Below, one piece after another: positions 22,848 through 34,820 of a stretch of 64,000 nt of DNA (its first letter is position 1; each line of letters begins with the position of its first letter). The stretch is taken from contig CM060709.1 in NCBI GenBank assembly GCA_030686995.1, forward strand, positions 126,510,373-126,574,372, read 5' to 3'. The notes beneath the pieces are model-generated. The model saw only the letters and a list, made by a program, of their open reading frames with translations, searched no databases and was not told the DNA's origin. The stretch comes from Artemisia argyi. Its lineage: Eukaryota; Streptophyta; Magnoliopsida; Asterales; Asteraceae. The position numbers and the translations under genes are program-made.

Positions 22848-25800
22848 GATTATACCCCGAAACATCTCCCCTATCTCTTAGGTAAATTCGAGGAATAGTT
22901 TAGATTCCCTAGCCTCTCTAAGTTTCTTGCCTTTTCTTGGTAATCCATCTTATGCTTAAAAAGCATCACGTATTCCCCCACTAGCTCTTATCACTCTACC
23001 CACTATTTTGCCTTTATCCCCAATACTACCCTCAAAACATTTGATCCCCAAGGATTCTTTACTCCCGAAGGATCAATGTTACCTAGGAAACCCACACATC
23101 CTTTATTGCACTTACCTAGTAATGAGCCTAGCATGTTTAGGAAGTAACCCTATATTTTAGCACCCTTATCCTTTTTCACTAATCTTCCTACCTAATCTTG
23201 GAAATAAGAGGTTGGAGGAGATTCCCTTTGGACACACTTAGAATATTAGGAGGATCAAGTTGAAAATATCCTGGATAGTTTAGGTGAACTCTCTATTGAC
23301 CTTATTGGGAAGATAGAAAAAGGTCATAGTGATAGCTAGGTAGTAACCCAATAGGATTTATACCTTAGAAAAGATAATCGATGATAATCAGGTTCTTCAT
23401 CGGTTCGATATAGAAAGCCTTTTCAACCCCAACCTCTAAGAAACCACTAATTAGTATTCATCCTAGGATATATAATGGTACCTGTTAGGTTTAGGATATA
23501 TAAGATAAGTTATGACTTAGTTATACCTTGTCCTCCCCCTTATGCAAATCCCTAGTTGTCATTCCCTTGTCACCATTTAGGATAGAAACACCAACACTCA
23601 ATCCTCCCTTTACTAGAATACCTTAAGACATTCCGAACCCTATTATAGCCCTAGAGATTAAGTCAGTCACTATGAAACCCAACAAATTGGATACTTGTTA
23701 TAGCCTATCTTAGATCCCGTCCTAGTCCACAAGTTAATACTAAAGGATATGTATTACCTACGACCCTTAAGTACTAATAGTTTAGATACCTTAAACCTTA
23801 GAGAACCCTCCCATAGGAATACTAGGTTTTGAACTTTAAGCATTTTAAGGATAAACCTAGGAGATCACCCTTTAGATACTTAGTAAGTGCTGATAAAGTG
23901 GGTTCCCTGTTTCTCCTTCTCCACTAAATCCTTCCTTTATACACCCGACAATTTACCCAAAAACCTCTATCCTTTTCAATTTCCGTGTCAAATCCAACTA
24001 CGAACCTGTGGCATAAATACTGACACTTGTCAAACTTTAAGTATGACAAGTTATTTATGACCTCATGTAGTTGTGATTTCATTTCTCATTGTTTCATGAC
24101 ATCATGTCATGTATTACAACTCTTCCCTCACTCTACCTTCCGACACTTCCTAGAAACACTTAGCCTCATATTAAATCCATCCCTCCTATCATTTTATATG
24201 ATTTCGATGATGAGAATTTCTATTCTACATCATATCGTTCCCTTTCTATCCCCTACTCCACTCTCATCCCAAGATTTCTATGTTCCCGATGTAGTTTCCC
24301 CTCTTAGTAAGAAAATCCATACCTTTAGGTTTCCATAATTGAGGTTAGAAGTATTTCTTATAGGAGAACCTTAGAAAGACATGAGAAATAGATAGAAGAT
24401 ATTTAGGACCACTTAGATAAACTATCTCTAGAACATATCGAGGAAGTAGAAAAAAAAATAGTATGATCTTAAAAAGGGTCGAGTCATTATCTTTGGTAGC
24501 TTAAAAACTAAATTAGGAAAATATCGTATCTAGACTTAAGATAAGGCTATTCTAACTTATGTTAGGATTTCTAATCTTGAAATAATTATCAAGGATATTA
24601 GAGTTAGTCATAGATTAAATATAAAGTCTTTTAAATGCAATCTAGGAACTTAAGAATAACAACTAATTAGACTATTAGACTACCGACCTAGAATCTTAAG
24701 CTTTTAGTACTTAGCATAGTTGTGGGATATGGATACTAGTCAAGTTTTCACCTTATAAGATATTTGAGCAAGCCGTTATGAGGTTATAGTTTCCCCTACC
24801 TAGTTTCTTAAGTTGGCTATCCTGTATTAGGATTTCCCATACCCTATATCCTAGGAATTACTATAGGTTACATACCACCCGAATATCCCAAGCCTACCTT
24901 AAGTTTTATATACCCATACCTAGAACTTGAGGTTACTAGTTATAACTAGGAATTTAAGCAAGTGACTTCACTTAGAAACACTGAAACTCATGACGATTTT
25001 CCGTCATCATTCACTAGTTAAACTAATTATACCACCCTTAGACTTTGAGTCTATCTATAGAAAACTAGAAAATTCACTATAGACCATACCGAGACTTTAG
25101 GTGGGGAAATGAACTTCTAAGGAATCTAGTAAATCTTATCCCTATTAGTATCTCCGTCCTCCTCAGTTTTAGGTAATCATACTCTCACTCCTCCGTCATT
25201 TTTCACTCTTCTCACTCCTCTGATATTTTTCCCTCTTCCAAAAATTTCTTATTCCTCCATTACTTTTCACTCTTGCATCATTTTCCACTCCTCCTGTTGG
25301 AACTGGTATTCTCAAAAATTCTGTCACTCTGCAAGTTTTTATTAGTTAGAAACTTGTAAAAATATCTAAGTCAGAGTTTTCGTAATCCTCATTATGACCG
25401 AATTATGATATTATCCTTCTAATCTCGTGTTATCCTGCAAAGCCATGACTCAGGGTGCCATCCGGCAACTAGTTGTTGACAGTAGTACTGCAACACTAGA
25501 AACCCGAGATACTGACATGGCTAATGCCAATAACCCACGTCTAGCCAGTGGGCCCATAACCCACAGGTTCCCGCGATCTTTAAACCTTTCCTCAAGACAT
25601 TGTAAGTCTCACAATGTTTTTCTCAACTTCATTGGTCAATCCCATCAAGTTTCCAAATTTTGAGTCAAAATACTTGACCATTCTCTCCAAAACATTCTCG
25701 TATCACGCCTCTTTAAGTGTGGTTAACTCCATCTCTATTTTTTCCAATACTACTTAAGGATGATTTATAACCGTCTTATTATGATGAATCAGTGCACTTT

Positions 25801-26061
25801 TTCAACGTAATAAGAAATTATAAACCAGCAGACCATGAATTTATAAACCCCTTGTTTATAAGAATTGGGACGCCTCTACTTGTAAATGATGAGATATAAA
25901 TAAATAAGTCTGAGTATTTGGCACGCGTACAAACACTTCCTAATCCGTTTGTACGAAAAGATTCCTTTCCTCCGTCAATATCATTCTTTCCTTCGAATCC
26001 TAAACTAGTTCTCCTATCTCCACCTCTACTCATACTTTAAACAAAATCTCGAGAAGAGATT
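22848..26061. other. Unclassified region, probably the interior of element E or older decayed DNA
   Basis: No frame longer than about 100 codons and none with a recognisable domain. The plus-strand polypurine tract and LTR that follow suggest that at least the right part is the interior of a gypsy element that lost its coding capacity or never had it. I see no tRNA-like, satellite or gene signal. Confidence 0.5.
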
Positions 26062-26080
26062 TTCTCTAAGGGGGTAAGAC
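26062..26080 (+). other. Polypurine tract of element E
   Basis: TTCTCTAAGGGGGTAAGAC lies immediately before TGTAATAACCC, the start of the long LTR. Confidence 0.65.
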
Positions 26081-26460
26081 TGTAATAACCCATAAACTTT
26101 CATCAATATCATTTCCACCACAAGGTATTTTCATAGGTAAATTTTTGCTTTTTATTACATACATGACTTACTAGACCTGCTTACACAACCACCAATACCA
26201 AATATCTATAAGGTTGTACTTTATAAACTTCCCAGTATGTCAAGTCTAGATTCTAAACATCATTTCACTAAGTATTCTATCACTCTAGTATAATATATCT
26301 ATCAGAAACCCTAATAAAACCCTAATTGCTTATCTAAACTAGTTTGAAAGTGTTCAAGGCTTATGTATAGGTTACATTAGAAAAAATAGGATATCTTAGA
26401 CTTGCTAGACCATATTACAACCCCCTAGAACCAAGGTATAAGTCCCTTAAGCACAAAACC

Positions 26461-26790
26461 CTAACTAGGTCTTATAAGTCCCAAAACTAGGTTAATCTAT
26501 CCCAAATCTTTACCATAGGCTACCACCACTTAGTATAAGCCTCCTAAGTCTTAATATTAGTTACTAAACACTCAAAGGACACTAATATAGGCAATAAACT
26601 CTAAGATAGACCCTAATCTCTCACTAAGCAAAATTAGGTCATTTAGGCCCCAAAACTAGGTCAAAACGTTCCCGAACCTTTAGTATAAGCTACCACCACC
26701 TAGGAAATGATACCTAATCCTTAATACTAGTCACTAATCACTCTTAGGACCCTAATCTAAGTAATAATCCTAATATAAAACCCTAATCCT
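26461..26790 (+). repeat. Diverged direct repeat of about 165 bp inside LTR E
   Basis: Two adjacent units (about 26461-26613 and 26628-26790) share CCCAAAACTAGG, AGTATAAG, CTACCACCAC and CCTAATC in the same order. They lie upstream of the TATA box, in U3. Confidence 0.7.
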
Positions 26791-28027
26791 AAACTTAGCC
26801 CTAAACCTAGATTAAGCTTAAAACTAAGACTAAACTAGCACCTTAAGCACCACCAACGACCCAAGCAACCTACAAGGCAGATTATGAAGCTCCTTGTGAC
26901 CCTAAGCAACCAACCTAGCACCTCCATAATAGCTTACAAGTAGCTTTGTCACCTACTGGTCTACTAGTATGTTTACATGGCAAAACCACCACCACAAGCC
27001 TCTAGCTACCACCCTATCCTTCCTTAGTCATTCCTAGCGTCTCTTAGTTACCCCTTACTTCCATGACTCACCTCCCCCCTCCTCATGACACCTCACCACC
27101 CATTTTTTGCTCATTACTCAAACCGTACCCTATAAATACCCTAAACCTCCCCAACATTTGAAAATTGCACCCCTTCTCTTCTCTACCTCAAATACTCTAG
27201 TCCTAGCAGTATTATAAGGTCTCTAATAGTCCTAGGAGTCAAGAACACTAAGCCTAGAACCCTTGTCGAAGTAGAAACTAGTCAAGAAAACCCTGAACCT
27301 TAGTTAGACTCTCGTTAGACCTTCCCCTTATCACGTAAGCGCTTTTATTTGTATTAATGACTTTAGTACTGACCTAGGATAGATATAAGATGCCTTAGAT
27401 CACCTAGAAACCCTTGCCTAAGCCTTGATAATTTTCTTTTAAACCTTTTCATTTTAAAACCCTAATTTTAGACTAATTGCTATTTGCATGCTATAAGCCC
27501 TTTTCATAAGCCATAAATTGATCTAGGTTACTTTAGTAGGTTAATATTATTAAGTCATAAGATTAGAAAACTCTTTGTTTCATAAAAATATAGTTTTCAT
27601 GATTTTAGGACTAGTTTTGCAATAATTTTCATGCATAGGGGTATATATGGTTACTTTCTGAAAATACTAAGTCTAAGGAATGTTTTTAAAATCTCTTAGA
27701 AGTTATAAGTACAAGGAACCTTTTTTCAAAGTTTTTAAACCTTAGGATAACAAGTAAAATAAGTTATAAACTTATAAGGACTAGATTTGCAAATATTGTT
27801 AAGTTAAGGGTAAAAAGGGTAATTATTGAAAGTTATTGTAGTTTAAGGACCATTTCTGCCATTACTTTAAAATATATAAGTATAGGGACTAATCGTATAA
27901 AAGATAGAAAGTTATATGCTTAAATGTTATAAGTTTATAAGTTTAGGGTAGAAAGTGTAAGTATCTAAACTTGAAGGGTATAAACGGACTATTTTCATTG
28001 AAAGTATAAAAACCTATTTTGAGTTAG

Positions 28028-28370
28028 AAACATAACACAATACTAGGGAGCTTCATGTGAGGGTTATCAGGTGGATATTTCGTTTTGATGAGTTTGCTTG
28101 GTTTACAAATTAAAGTGCCTTGGCTCCTCAAACGATTATTGCATGACCTCTGAATTATGATGGCCCGAACTGTGTTATGCTATAACTAAAACTTAATAGC
28201 AACATAACTCAATAGTCGGGAGCTTCATGTGAGGAGTATTAACTTCTGAATTATGATGGCCTGAATGGTATTATGTTAATAACATAATACAATAGTAGGG
28301 AGCTTCATGTGAGGAGTCATATACTTCTGAATTATGATGGCCCGATCAGTGTTATGTTATATATAAATCT
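28028..28370 (+). repeat. Three-copy tandem repeat in LTR E
   Basis: Units at about 28028-28195, 28200-28278 and 28279-28365 share AACATAAYACAATAGT, GGGAGCTTCATGTGAGG and CTGAATTATGATGGCC in order. The first unit carries about 70 extra bases. Confidence 0.85.
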
Positions 28371-29330
28371 AGTAAAACCTAAGAATACTTACTTAGGAAA
28401 CTGAGTACTAAAACTTAGACAAAGATAATCAGACTTGACATACACACTACACCCGGTTGCGTGAGTAGACCGTCTAGTATCTCAATCACCTTTCCTTAAA
28501 GCCCAGGTGAGTTCGTAGCCTCACACTTTTTAAATTCCGTGAGTTTTCATAGCACTTTTAAATGCTTTACAACCCTGTGAGGGGGATACAGGCTTTAAAT
28601 CGAATACAAGTCTTTTTCTTTGGTTGTTGCACAAGTAAACTATCTGCCACCCCTACACAACAAAATTCATGAATCTAATCACTTGTGATATTTTACACAA
28701 GTGAACGCGAATATAATTGATAGATCTATTAGAGTTTGACAACTCCCATTGGTACTACCTCTCGCTGGAGGGTACCAATAACTATTATATTTGAAACCTC
28801 CAAAGGATTAACTTTGACAAGTTATCCTTCCCGTCCCATCATGGATTGGTCTGCAGACCTCATGATCTGGACTGTTAACGTGTGGTTCATAAGCTTAGTG
28901 CAATAACACTTTTTCCTCGGTATTGTATTGATCATATAATACTGAAACAACCGTACTTGACATGTGTGTAAAACAACGTAGCCCATGGTTTACTAAACTC
29001 ATATTCGACCTTTTCAAAACTAAAACCTATGAATATAACTCAACCTTTGGATTGACTCTTTAAGCATGTATCCTTGGTAACCGAACAACTCATGGCACGC
29101 AGTGGCACTGGACTTGGAGGACTTTCAAACCGGTTATCATTCAAACATAACATTTCACACTTAGATTCACGGGACCTCTTCTTTATAAAAAATCTGATAT
29201 GAATGAAAACTCATTTTCTAAAAACGTCTCTTTTTGAGTCATTTTCAATTACTGTGACTGTTATACCAAGAAGTAATACCCGGGATCTAAATACCGCTGT
29301 GATATGTGAAAATGGGGGTGTTACAGAAGA

Positions 29331-30551
29331 TCAGATTTGAAGATGTGTAGAAACTAGATAGGGGGGTTGAATAGTTTCACCGTTATTATTTACGTTTTAG
29401 AAAATTTACTTTACAAGTTGTGTTTATGACAATGATTCGATTCAATATTTAAGTGAAATCAACTCAACAATAAATATAAGTAATAACAAGTAAATAAGTA
29501 TAGATAAAGAAAGGAAAGATCAAACCAGCACACAGAGATTTATAGTGGTTCGGCCACGAAGCTCACTCCTTTACCCTACTCTACTCCTTGAATCTCACAC
29601 TCGAGAGTTTCACAAACACTATATCAATACGCTCCATTATGGCAGAACAAACCTTACACAAGCTTACACGAAGTTTAACGACACTAAGCGGAATGTCGAG
29701 TCCTAATCCTAGCTAGAACTAATTTATGAAAGCCCGCGTGGCTTCACACCTCATACCAACACGATGGCACGATACAACACAACACACAATACAAGACTTG
29801 CACTCAAGTCCTATTACATACAAGCAACAATGAATAATAATGATGATAGATCCGTAACAGTGGTTTGAGATAAGAAAGACCCTTCTTCAACACTGCCTCT
29901 CTTGACAACAATGAATGTTCTTCTCTTGCACTTGATGAGTGTGATCACTTGTAAACAACTTAGAACCCGATAATGTGATCAAAGAATGTAATTTGGAAAG
30001 GATTTCAGAATACATAAAGTTTTAGTGCATAAGAGATGAGTTTTCTGAAACAAAACAGTTATGTATTTATACACGCCAGGAAAGAGAGGGATGTTCCCTT
30101 AAATACCAGATGGTCCTTTATCAATCAGGGACCGCCGACCACTTTTAGGGACCATCCTAAAAAACGCTCCCATTTTTGTCCTGACGTGGTGAAAATTTAT
30201 CTGGTGAAAAATTCTTGTCGATTTTGCGCGGGAAATATAGCTGTTATGCATTTGAAATTTGAAAGCATTTTCTTAATAAAATATTTCTTAAATTATACAA
30301 AAATACTTTTGTAAAAATGTTTTGTGACATGAAAGTGTAAAGTTTTGATGAAATATAAATCCTTTGATCACATACACAAGTTGGTAGATGTTTATACATA
30401 CCATAAGTGATGTTGAAGACGAAAACGAGTTTTCTTGATCAAAAACTTATTAGTTGTAGTTTTACGTAACGTGTGTTTGTATTTTGTGATTATCGAAACT
30501 AATAGAGACCGATTAATGCAAATGACGTTTTTGACATTACTTGTATTAACA
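29331..30551 (-). mobile_element. Element D: 3' LTR of a third copia element
   Basis: In the sense direction it starts TGTTAATAC right after a polypurine tract (30552-30566) and has a TATAAATA box at 30064-30071. The far end is not exact: a TG...CA end lies near 29331-29345. The words GGTCC and GGACCGCC lie just upstream of TATA, at 30100-30160. The element's interior continues at 30552-31242 and, beyond element B, at 63008-64000. Confidence 0.65.
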
Positions 30552-30721
30552 ATCTCCCCCTTTTTGATGATTACAAAATATAAACTCATTTTAGATAAAA
30601 CTGGGCATTAATGAGTTTTATAACGAGTTTTCGTTTTCTTCTCCTCCTTTTTGTAGAATCAAAAAGGCTTCGTAGAAGTCACGACATCATGATGACTCCC
30701 CCTAGCTTAGTGCTCCCCCTT
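30552..30721 (-). other. Three polypurine tracts of element D
   Basis: GGGGGAG tracts occur at 30552-30566 (AAAAAGGGGGAGAT, abutting the LTR), 30694-30705 and 30712-30721 on the minus strand. Repeated polypurine tracts support a Sirevirus-type element. Confidence 0.6.
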
Positions 30722-31088
30722 GATGAGGATACACGAGAATCGATATATAGAATTTAGCTGCAATAAGTTAGAAGAAACATGCAAGCAAACATAGAAATCT
30801 TGCATACAAAATAAGAGAAGATAGAAAACACAAATACCGTGGACGGTCCATTATAGGGGTAGACGTTCCATTATATATCGGGGACTGCCACTATGATATA
30901 GGACCACTGGCAGAAAGAAAACCTGAAACAAATAATCAATAATTCACGTAGAAACTAGGTCATTTATTAAGAAATAACAATGTCATTCATATGACTATTA
31001 CAACATGAGTCTACATTCATAATCCTAGGCTAATCTTCTAGGAAATCCCATGTTGAGTCCGGTTTTATTTGTGAGCATGCATGCTTTT

Positions 31089-31237
31089 CTAGAACTTGCA
31101 AGGGCGTGGTGGAGATGAGTTTCTGGGTAAAGGTGGTAGAAACCCGGGTGACAAGAGAATGGAAATGATGTAGTCAAGATCATTCTTCATCTTTTGAAAG
31201 TGGTTGTGATTGTAAATGCAACAAGCACAATAGCCCC
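31089..31237 (-). pseudogene. 3' part of the element D accessory ORF, cut off by element B
   Basis: This is the continuation of the frame at 63008-63425. When element B and one copy of the CATGG duplication are ignored, the frame passes the junction without a shift and ends at TAG 31089-31091, giving 189 codons in total. This part contains a Cys-rich spot (GYCACC) and a Pro-rich tail. No domain recognised. Confidence 0.65.
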
Positions 31238-31242
31238 CATGG

Positions 31243-31752
31243 TGTTGATCCCAGTTGAGCAAACGATCTTATAGAAGTTGACTTGAATTATAACTTAAGT
31301 AGTAACGCGGAATATTAAAGCTTAACTTAAGAAGAATAATTAATAAACATTCAACACTTCAATATATTAACAATATACGAGCATTCAACAATGCTAGGGT
31401 TTACAACCTTGAAGTAAATCAACTTAACAATGATACGTACATAACTCTAACCCTAGGAACCTCCTTTTATAGACTAAGGAGTCCTAGTCGGTTTTACAAT
31501 GACTTTCTACACAAGATAATATATTTTCTAAACATTTAGAATATACATAATATCTATTCCATAATTATCTAACCGACTCTAATACATATCAACTAAGCAG
31601 TAGATTACTATTTCACAAGCAGCAGATTCTTTATCTCTTCAAGCAGTAGAGTCAGCTAGCAACATTTTGTTTACACTAGCAGCAGAGTCCGAGTTCAGCA
31701 GTAGTTTGACACTTAGATAATATTCTTAGAAGCAGAATCCTAAAACCCAACA
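31243..31752 (-). mobile_element. 3' LTR of element B (510 bp)
   Basis: Plus-strand ends are TGTTGATCCC and CCCAACA. A TATAAAA box lies at 31465-31471 (minus strand). U3 (31600-31745) has seven or more AGCAGYAGA-type words. Aligns with 62521-63007. Confidence 0.93.
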
Positions 31753-31768
31753 ATCCTCCCCTAAACTT
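31753..31768 (-). other. Polypurine tract of element B
   Basis: Minus-strand AAGTTTAGGGGAGGAT abuts the 3' LTR. Confidence 0.7.
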
Positions 31769-31837
31769 AATATTTTCTTCTAAATCATTAAGTTTCTTCA
31801 AAGCTTGAATTTACACTGAGAGGATGCTTCCAAACAC

Positions 31838-32796
31838 TTACTTCTTTTGAAAGCTCTTTCCGATACTTGGATTTAAAATTTGATCATACTTCTGTGTCAA
31901 CTTGTAGGCTTGATTATCAGACAAGTAATGTCTTTGGCACTTGAGAAGTCCAGGTTTAAGTATTAATTTAAGTATATCCTTATTCGTGTTCAAACTAGGA
32001 TAATACTTTTCTGCCAACAAGTACAACGTGACCCCACCAGCTCTTAACTCATGAACTCCATAAGATTGATATAAAAACCATTTATGTACCTTGCTAAATC
32101 CCATTTCATTCCATTCTCTGTCAGTATGCTGAGGGTCAAACATAATCCTTAAGCTGCGATAAACGATCTTCTCATAAGTAAATAATTCATCAGTAATCTC
32201 ATTCATTTGCTTCTCATTATACTTCTCATTGTATAACTTCCACACAGCAACCACATCATCTCTATCCATCTTGTCAAACATTTTTGAAAGTCCAACAAAT
32301 CCTTGAACTTTATGATTTGATCTCATGAATTCCCAATAACCTTGACTTCTATCTCTTATTCTGAAAGTATATGAGACAATTGGATGCTTAGCAGCTAAGG
32401 GATTTACCTTGATAACTCCTGGCTCTTCAATTTCAGACCATGTAGCAAGAGTCATCTTCTGCTCTTTCTCCTCTGCATTTTCCTCTGCTTTCTCAGATTT
32501 ACTACTGCTTTAATCAATGATTTTTCTCTTCTTCCTAGCAAAGGTCTTGTGTGTAACACCCTTCCTTTTAATACTTTGACTAGGAGAAGTCACATTTTCT
32601 GCAACATCAGGCTTTTCAATAGTCTTTGCCTGTTTCACTTGCTCTTCTTCAATGACTTTCTCAGATATCACTCTTTTATTCATATGAGCAATGTGTTCTT
32701 CATCTCTTTTTGAACCAATAGGAAAGAAGGAATTTATTTTCTTTTTAGTTTGTCGATATAAATTGAAAACTTCTTGATCTGTTTTGTGCTTCAATT
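31838..32796 (-). pseudogene. C-terminal part of the element B env-like ORF
   Basis: Continues the frame broken by element C at 40770; the reading frame is kept across the junction when one GTACC copy is ignored. A TAA at about 32511-32513 interrupts it, after which it stays open to 31838. The first part is basic and Lys-rich (KRKGVTHKTFARKKRK); the last 200 codons form a compact domain with TATWSEIEEPG-type start, YWEFMRSNHKVQGFVGL and ELRAGGVTLYLLAEKYYP. I do not recognise a catalytic motif. By position it corresponds to the C-terminal domain of the element A env-like ORF, although I see little direct similarity. Confidence 0.75.
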
Positions 32797-32801
32797 GTAC
32801 C
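32797..32801. repeat. Target-site duplication of element C (copy 1)
   Basis: GTACC here and at 40765-40769 bracket element C. Confidence 0.93.
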
Positions 32802-34182
32802 TGATGCGTGGGAATCGCACCTTGCTTTACCTCTCGAGAAGCTTACAACCCCCACCAGGCAGTGTACCTGATCGTTGTAGTATAGTATAGTGACAAGTAC
32901 CAGGGGATTGATCGTTCAGCTTAGGAATAGTGTCGCTAGGATTAGAAAACCTAATTAATAGTTCTAGAGGTGAAAGATGATTATTTTTGTGTTTTTATAT
33001 TTTATGAAAGCAATTAAAATCTCGGGTTTTGGAAGATAGGGCGGAATTAGTTGCTATTCAACTAACCCAAAACTATTAAAATAATGAAAATGAAATTAAA
33101 CTAATTAAACTAAGGTTGTAAGCAGTGGTTGGAGAAATTGTGTTTACTTAGACTTCATTACTCCCTGGATATCTTTTACATGTTAATTACTTGTTACACT
33201 TGTATGAATGACGGGTTGTATTCCTTAATACCATTCGTGGGGTGGCATACATAACTCCCCAACTCTATGAGCTCTTATCTCCTCCTACACCATGACCCAA
33301 CACAACTATAGGGATTGTAAGCAGTGGCTCATGCATTAAATACGACCAATAAAGACCTAGTACGCCTCGGTTCATGTTTCTTAAGACGTTCAAGCATGTT
33401 ACCATTTGGAGATCTGCCAGTTTTCTTAAGCCTAACATATAAATCATTCATTCAAAACAAGAATAGACAAGTAATCAACACATAATCAACATCTAGGTTT
33501 CATTAGATCTAAGCAAACACAAGAGAGATCTAGCCTAGCATAATGGAATTGAGACAAGAACAAGAGATAAACAACCAACACATAGACATATTGATTGAAT
33601 TGAAAGTACACTTATCTCAATTACAATGCAAGGTCTCAAGGGTTTGGAACCCTTGAAAAACCTGTAAAAGAGGCACCAAAATCGTCTTTAGGGTTTCACC
33701 AAAACTTCTCTCTTTCAATGAAAAAACTAGGAAACTATATATAGGAAAAACAGTCTGACGGCGTCAAGAGTAACTTCTGACGCCGTCACCTCGCCGCCAT
33801 ATACTTCCTCGGACGGCCTTGATCCACTTATGACGGCCTACGTGACGCCGTCACCACCCACGGTATATTAATTTTGCCACTTTGACGCCGTCACGAGTCC
33901 TTCTGACGCCGTCACCACCTTCGGAGTTTAATTCTTCATGTCTGACGCCGTCAAGATGTTGGTCTTGACGCCGTCACCTTGTATTTTCAGCATGCAAATT
34001 AGGTACTTAGCCGTTTTCTTCACTTTTATGCTCCAAAAACGTCCAAAATAGTTTCTTTTCCAGAATTCACTCTCCAAACGCCTAAAATCACAAAAGGAAC
34101 GATTTAGGGCAATATTTGATCAAATAAAGTCGGATTCGGGCTTAAATGACCCCCTAAAAATGGATCATTTTTTGCCTCATCA
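32802..34182 (-). mobile_element. 3' LTR of element C (1,381 bp)
   Basis: Plus-strand ends TGATGCGTGG and GCCTCATCA. TATATATA box at 33736-33743 on the minus strand. Directly upstream of it (33754-33976) are about eight TGACGCCGTCA-type palindromes. Confidence 0.95.
32872..32905 (+). other. tRNA-Asp-like stretch in the element C LTR (not a tRNA gene)
   Basis: Plus-strand TCGTTGTAGTATAGT (32872-32886) equals bases 2-16 of plant tRNA-Asp(GUC) as I remember it, followed after a 5-bp duplication by GACAAGTA, close to the D-loop sequence. It has no anticodon or T arm. The element is transcribed from the other strand, so its RNA carries the complement. The second LTR has the same stretch at 39454-39468. 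Confidence 0.6.
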
Positions 34183-34783
34183 TATACCCTTACACTTGAG
34201 ATTTGCTTGTCCTCAAGCAAATGAGCTTTTATTCTACTCAAAAGACAAGTTAGGGGTCATTTAACACTAATATAAAAGTAATTACAACAAATAATCGTTC
34301 CACTAAAGACCAATAGACAAGCACGGAGGTCATACACAAGCACCTCACAAATAGTGTTTAGATACTCACATCTCTCGGGTGTAATAAAGTAATATAACAT
34401 TATGGAAATGGAAGATATCTCTCACTACCTGTCATAGCAAAATAGATTACCATAGGCTTGGGAAAGGATCAAACCTCCACCACATGGCGTAAGCACCTAG
34501 GATAAACTATCAAAGAGGTCTTTTAAAGGGTTATAACGTTAGGTGTAGGGATATGAATTACACGGTTTTGTTGGATAAAGGAAGTTTTACTGGTGGCGAG
34601 TTAACAATCTTAGTTAATTACATGTACAATATGGCGTTGCTAAGCCAAGACTAGACTCGACTTAAGCTAATAAATGAAAAATAACTAAAACATAAAATGA
34701 ACATAGAATGAAAACGGGATGGTAGTCCGTATGTTTTTTTTCTCTTTTTCTTTTCTATTTTTTTTTCTTTTTCATAATTTTTC

Positions 34784-34820
<37 letters not shown>

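Larger units (their letters stand above)
26081..29325 (+). mobile_element. Element E: 3' LTR of a Ty3/gypsy retrotransposon (3,245 bp)
   Basis: It starts TGTAATAACCC and ends GGGTGTTACA, a near-complete terminal inverted repeat. A TATAAATA box at 27131-27138 gives plus-strand orientation, consistent with the polypurine tract before it. U5 would be unusually long. The flanks (AAGAC left, GAAGA right) do not match, so it is not a solo LTR with intact duplications. The partner 5' LTR was not found in the window. Confidence 0.7.

Noticed and set aside
25427..26033. Small frames of 78 and 71 codons left of LTR E
   Set aside because: No recognisable domain, no promoter signals and opposite strands; treated as chance.
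26081..29325. Element E as a solo LTR
   Set aside because: A polypurine tract abuts its left end and the flanking 5-mers (AAGAC, GAAGA) do not match as a duplication.
29319..29325. TGTTACA as the end of the element D LTR
   Set aside because: It also fits the end of LTR E, where the inverted-repeat match extends further (GGGTGTTACA with TGTAATAACCC), so it was given to E. The D end remains approximate.
32862..32910. A tRNA-Asp gene in the element C LTR
   Set aside because: Only the 5' arm and part of the D loop match; there is no anticodon or T arm and a 5-bp duplication disrupts the D stem. It is present in both LTRs as part of the element.
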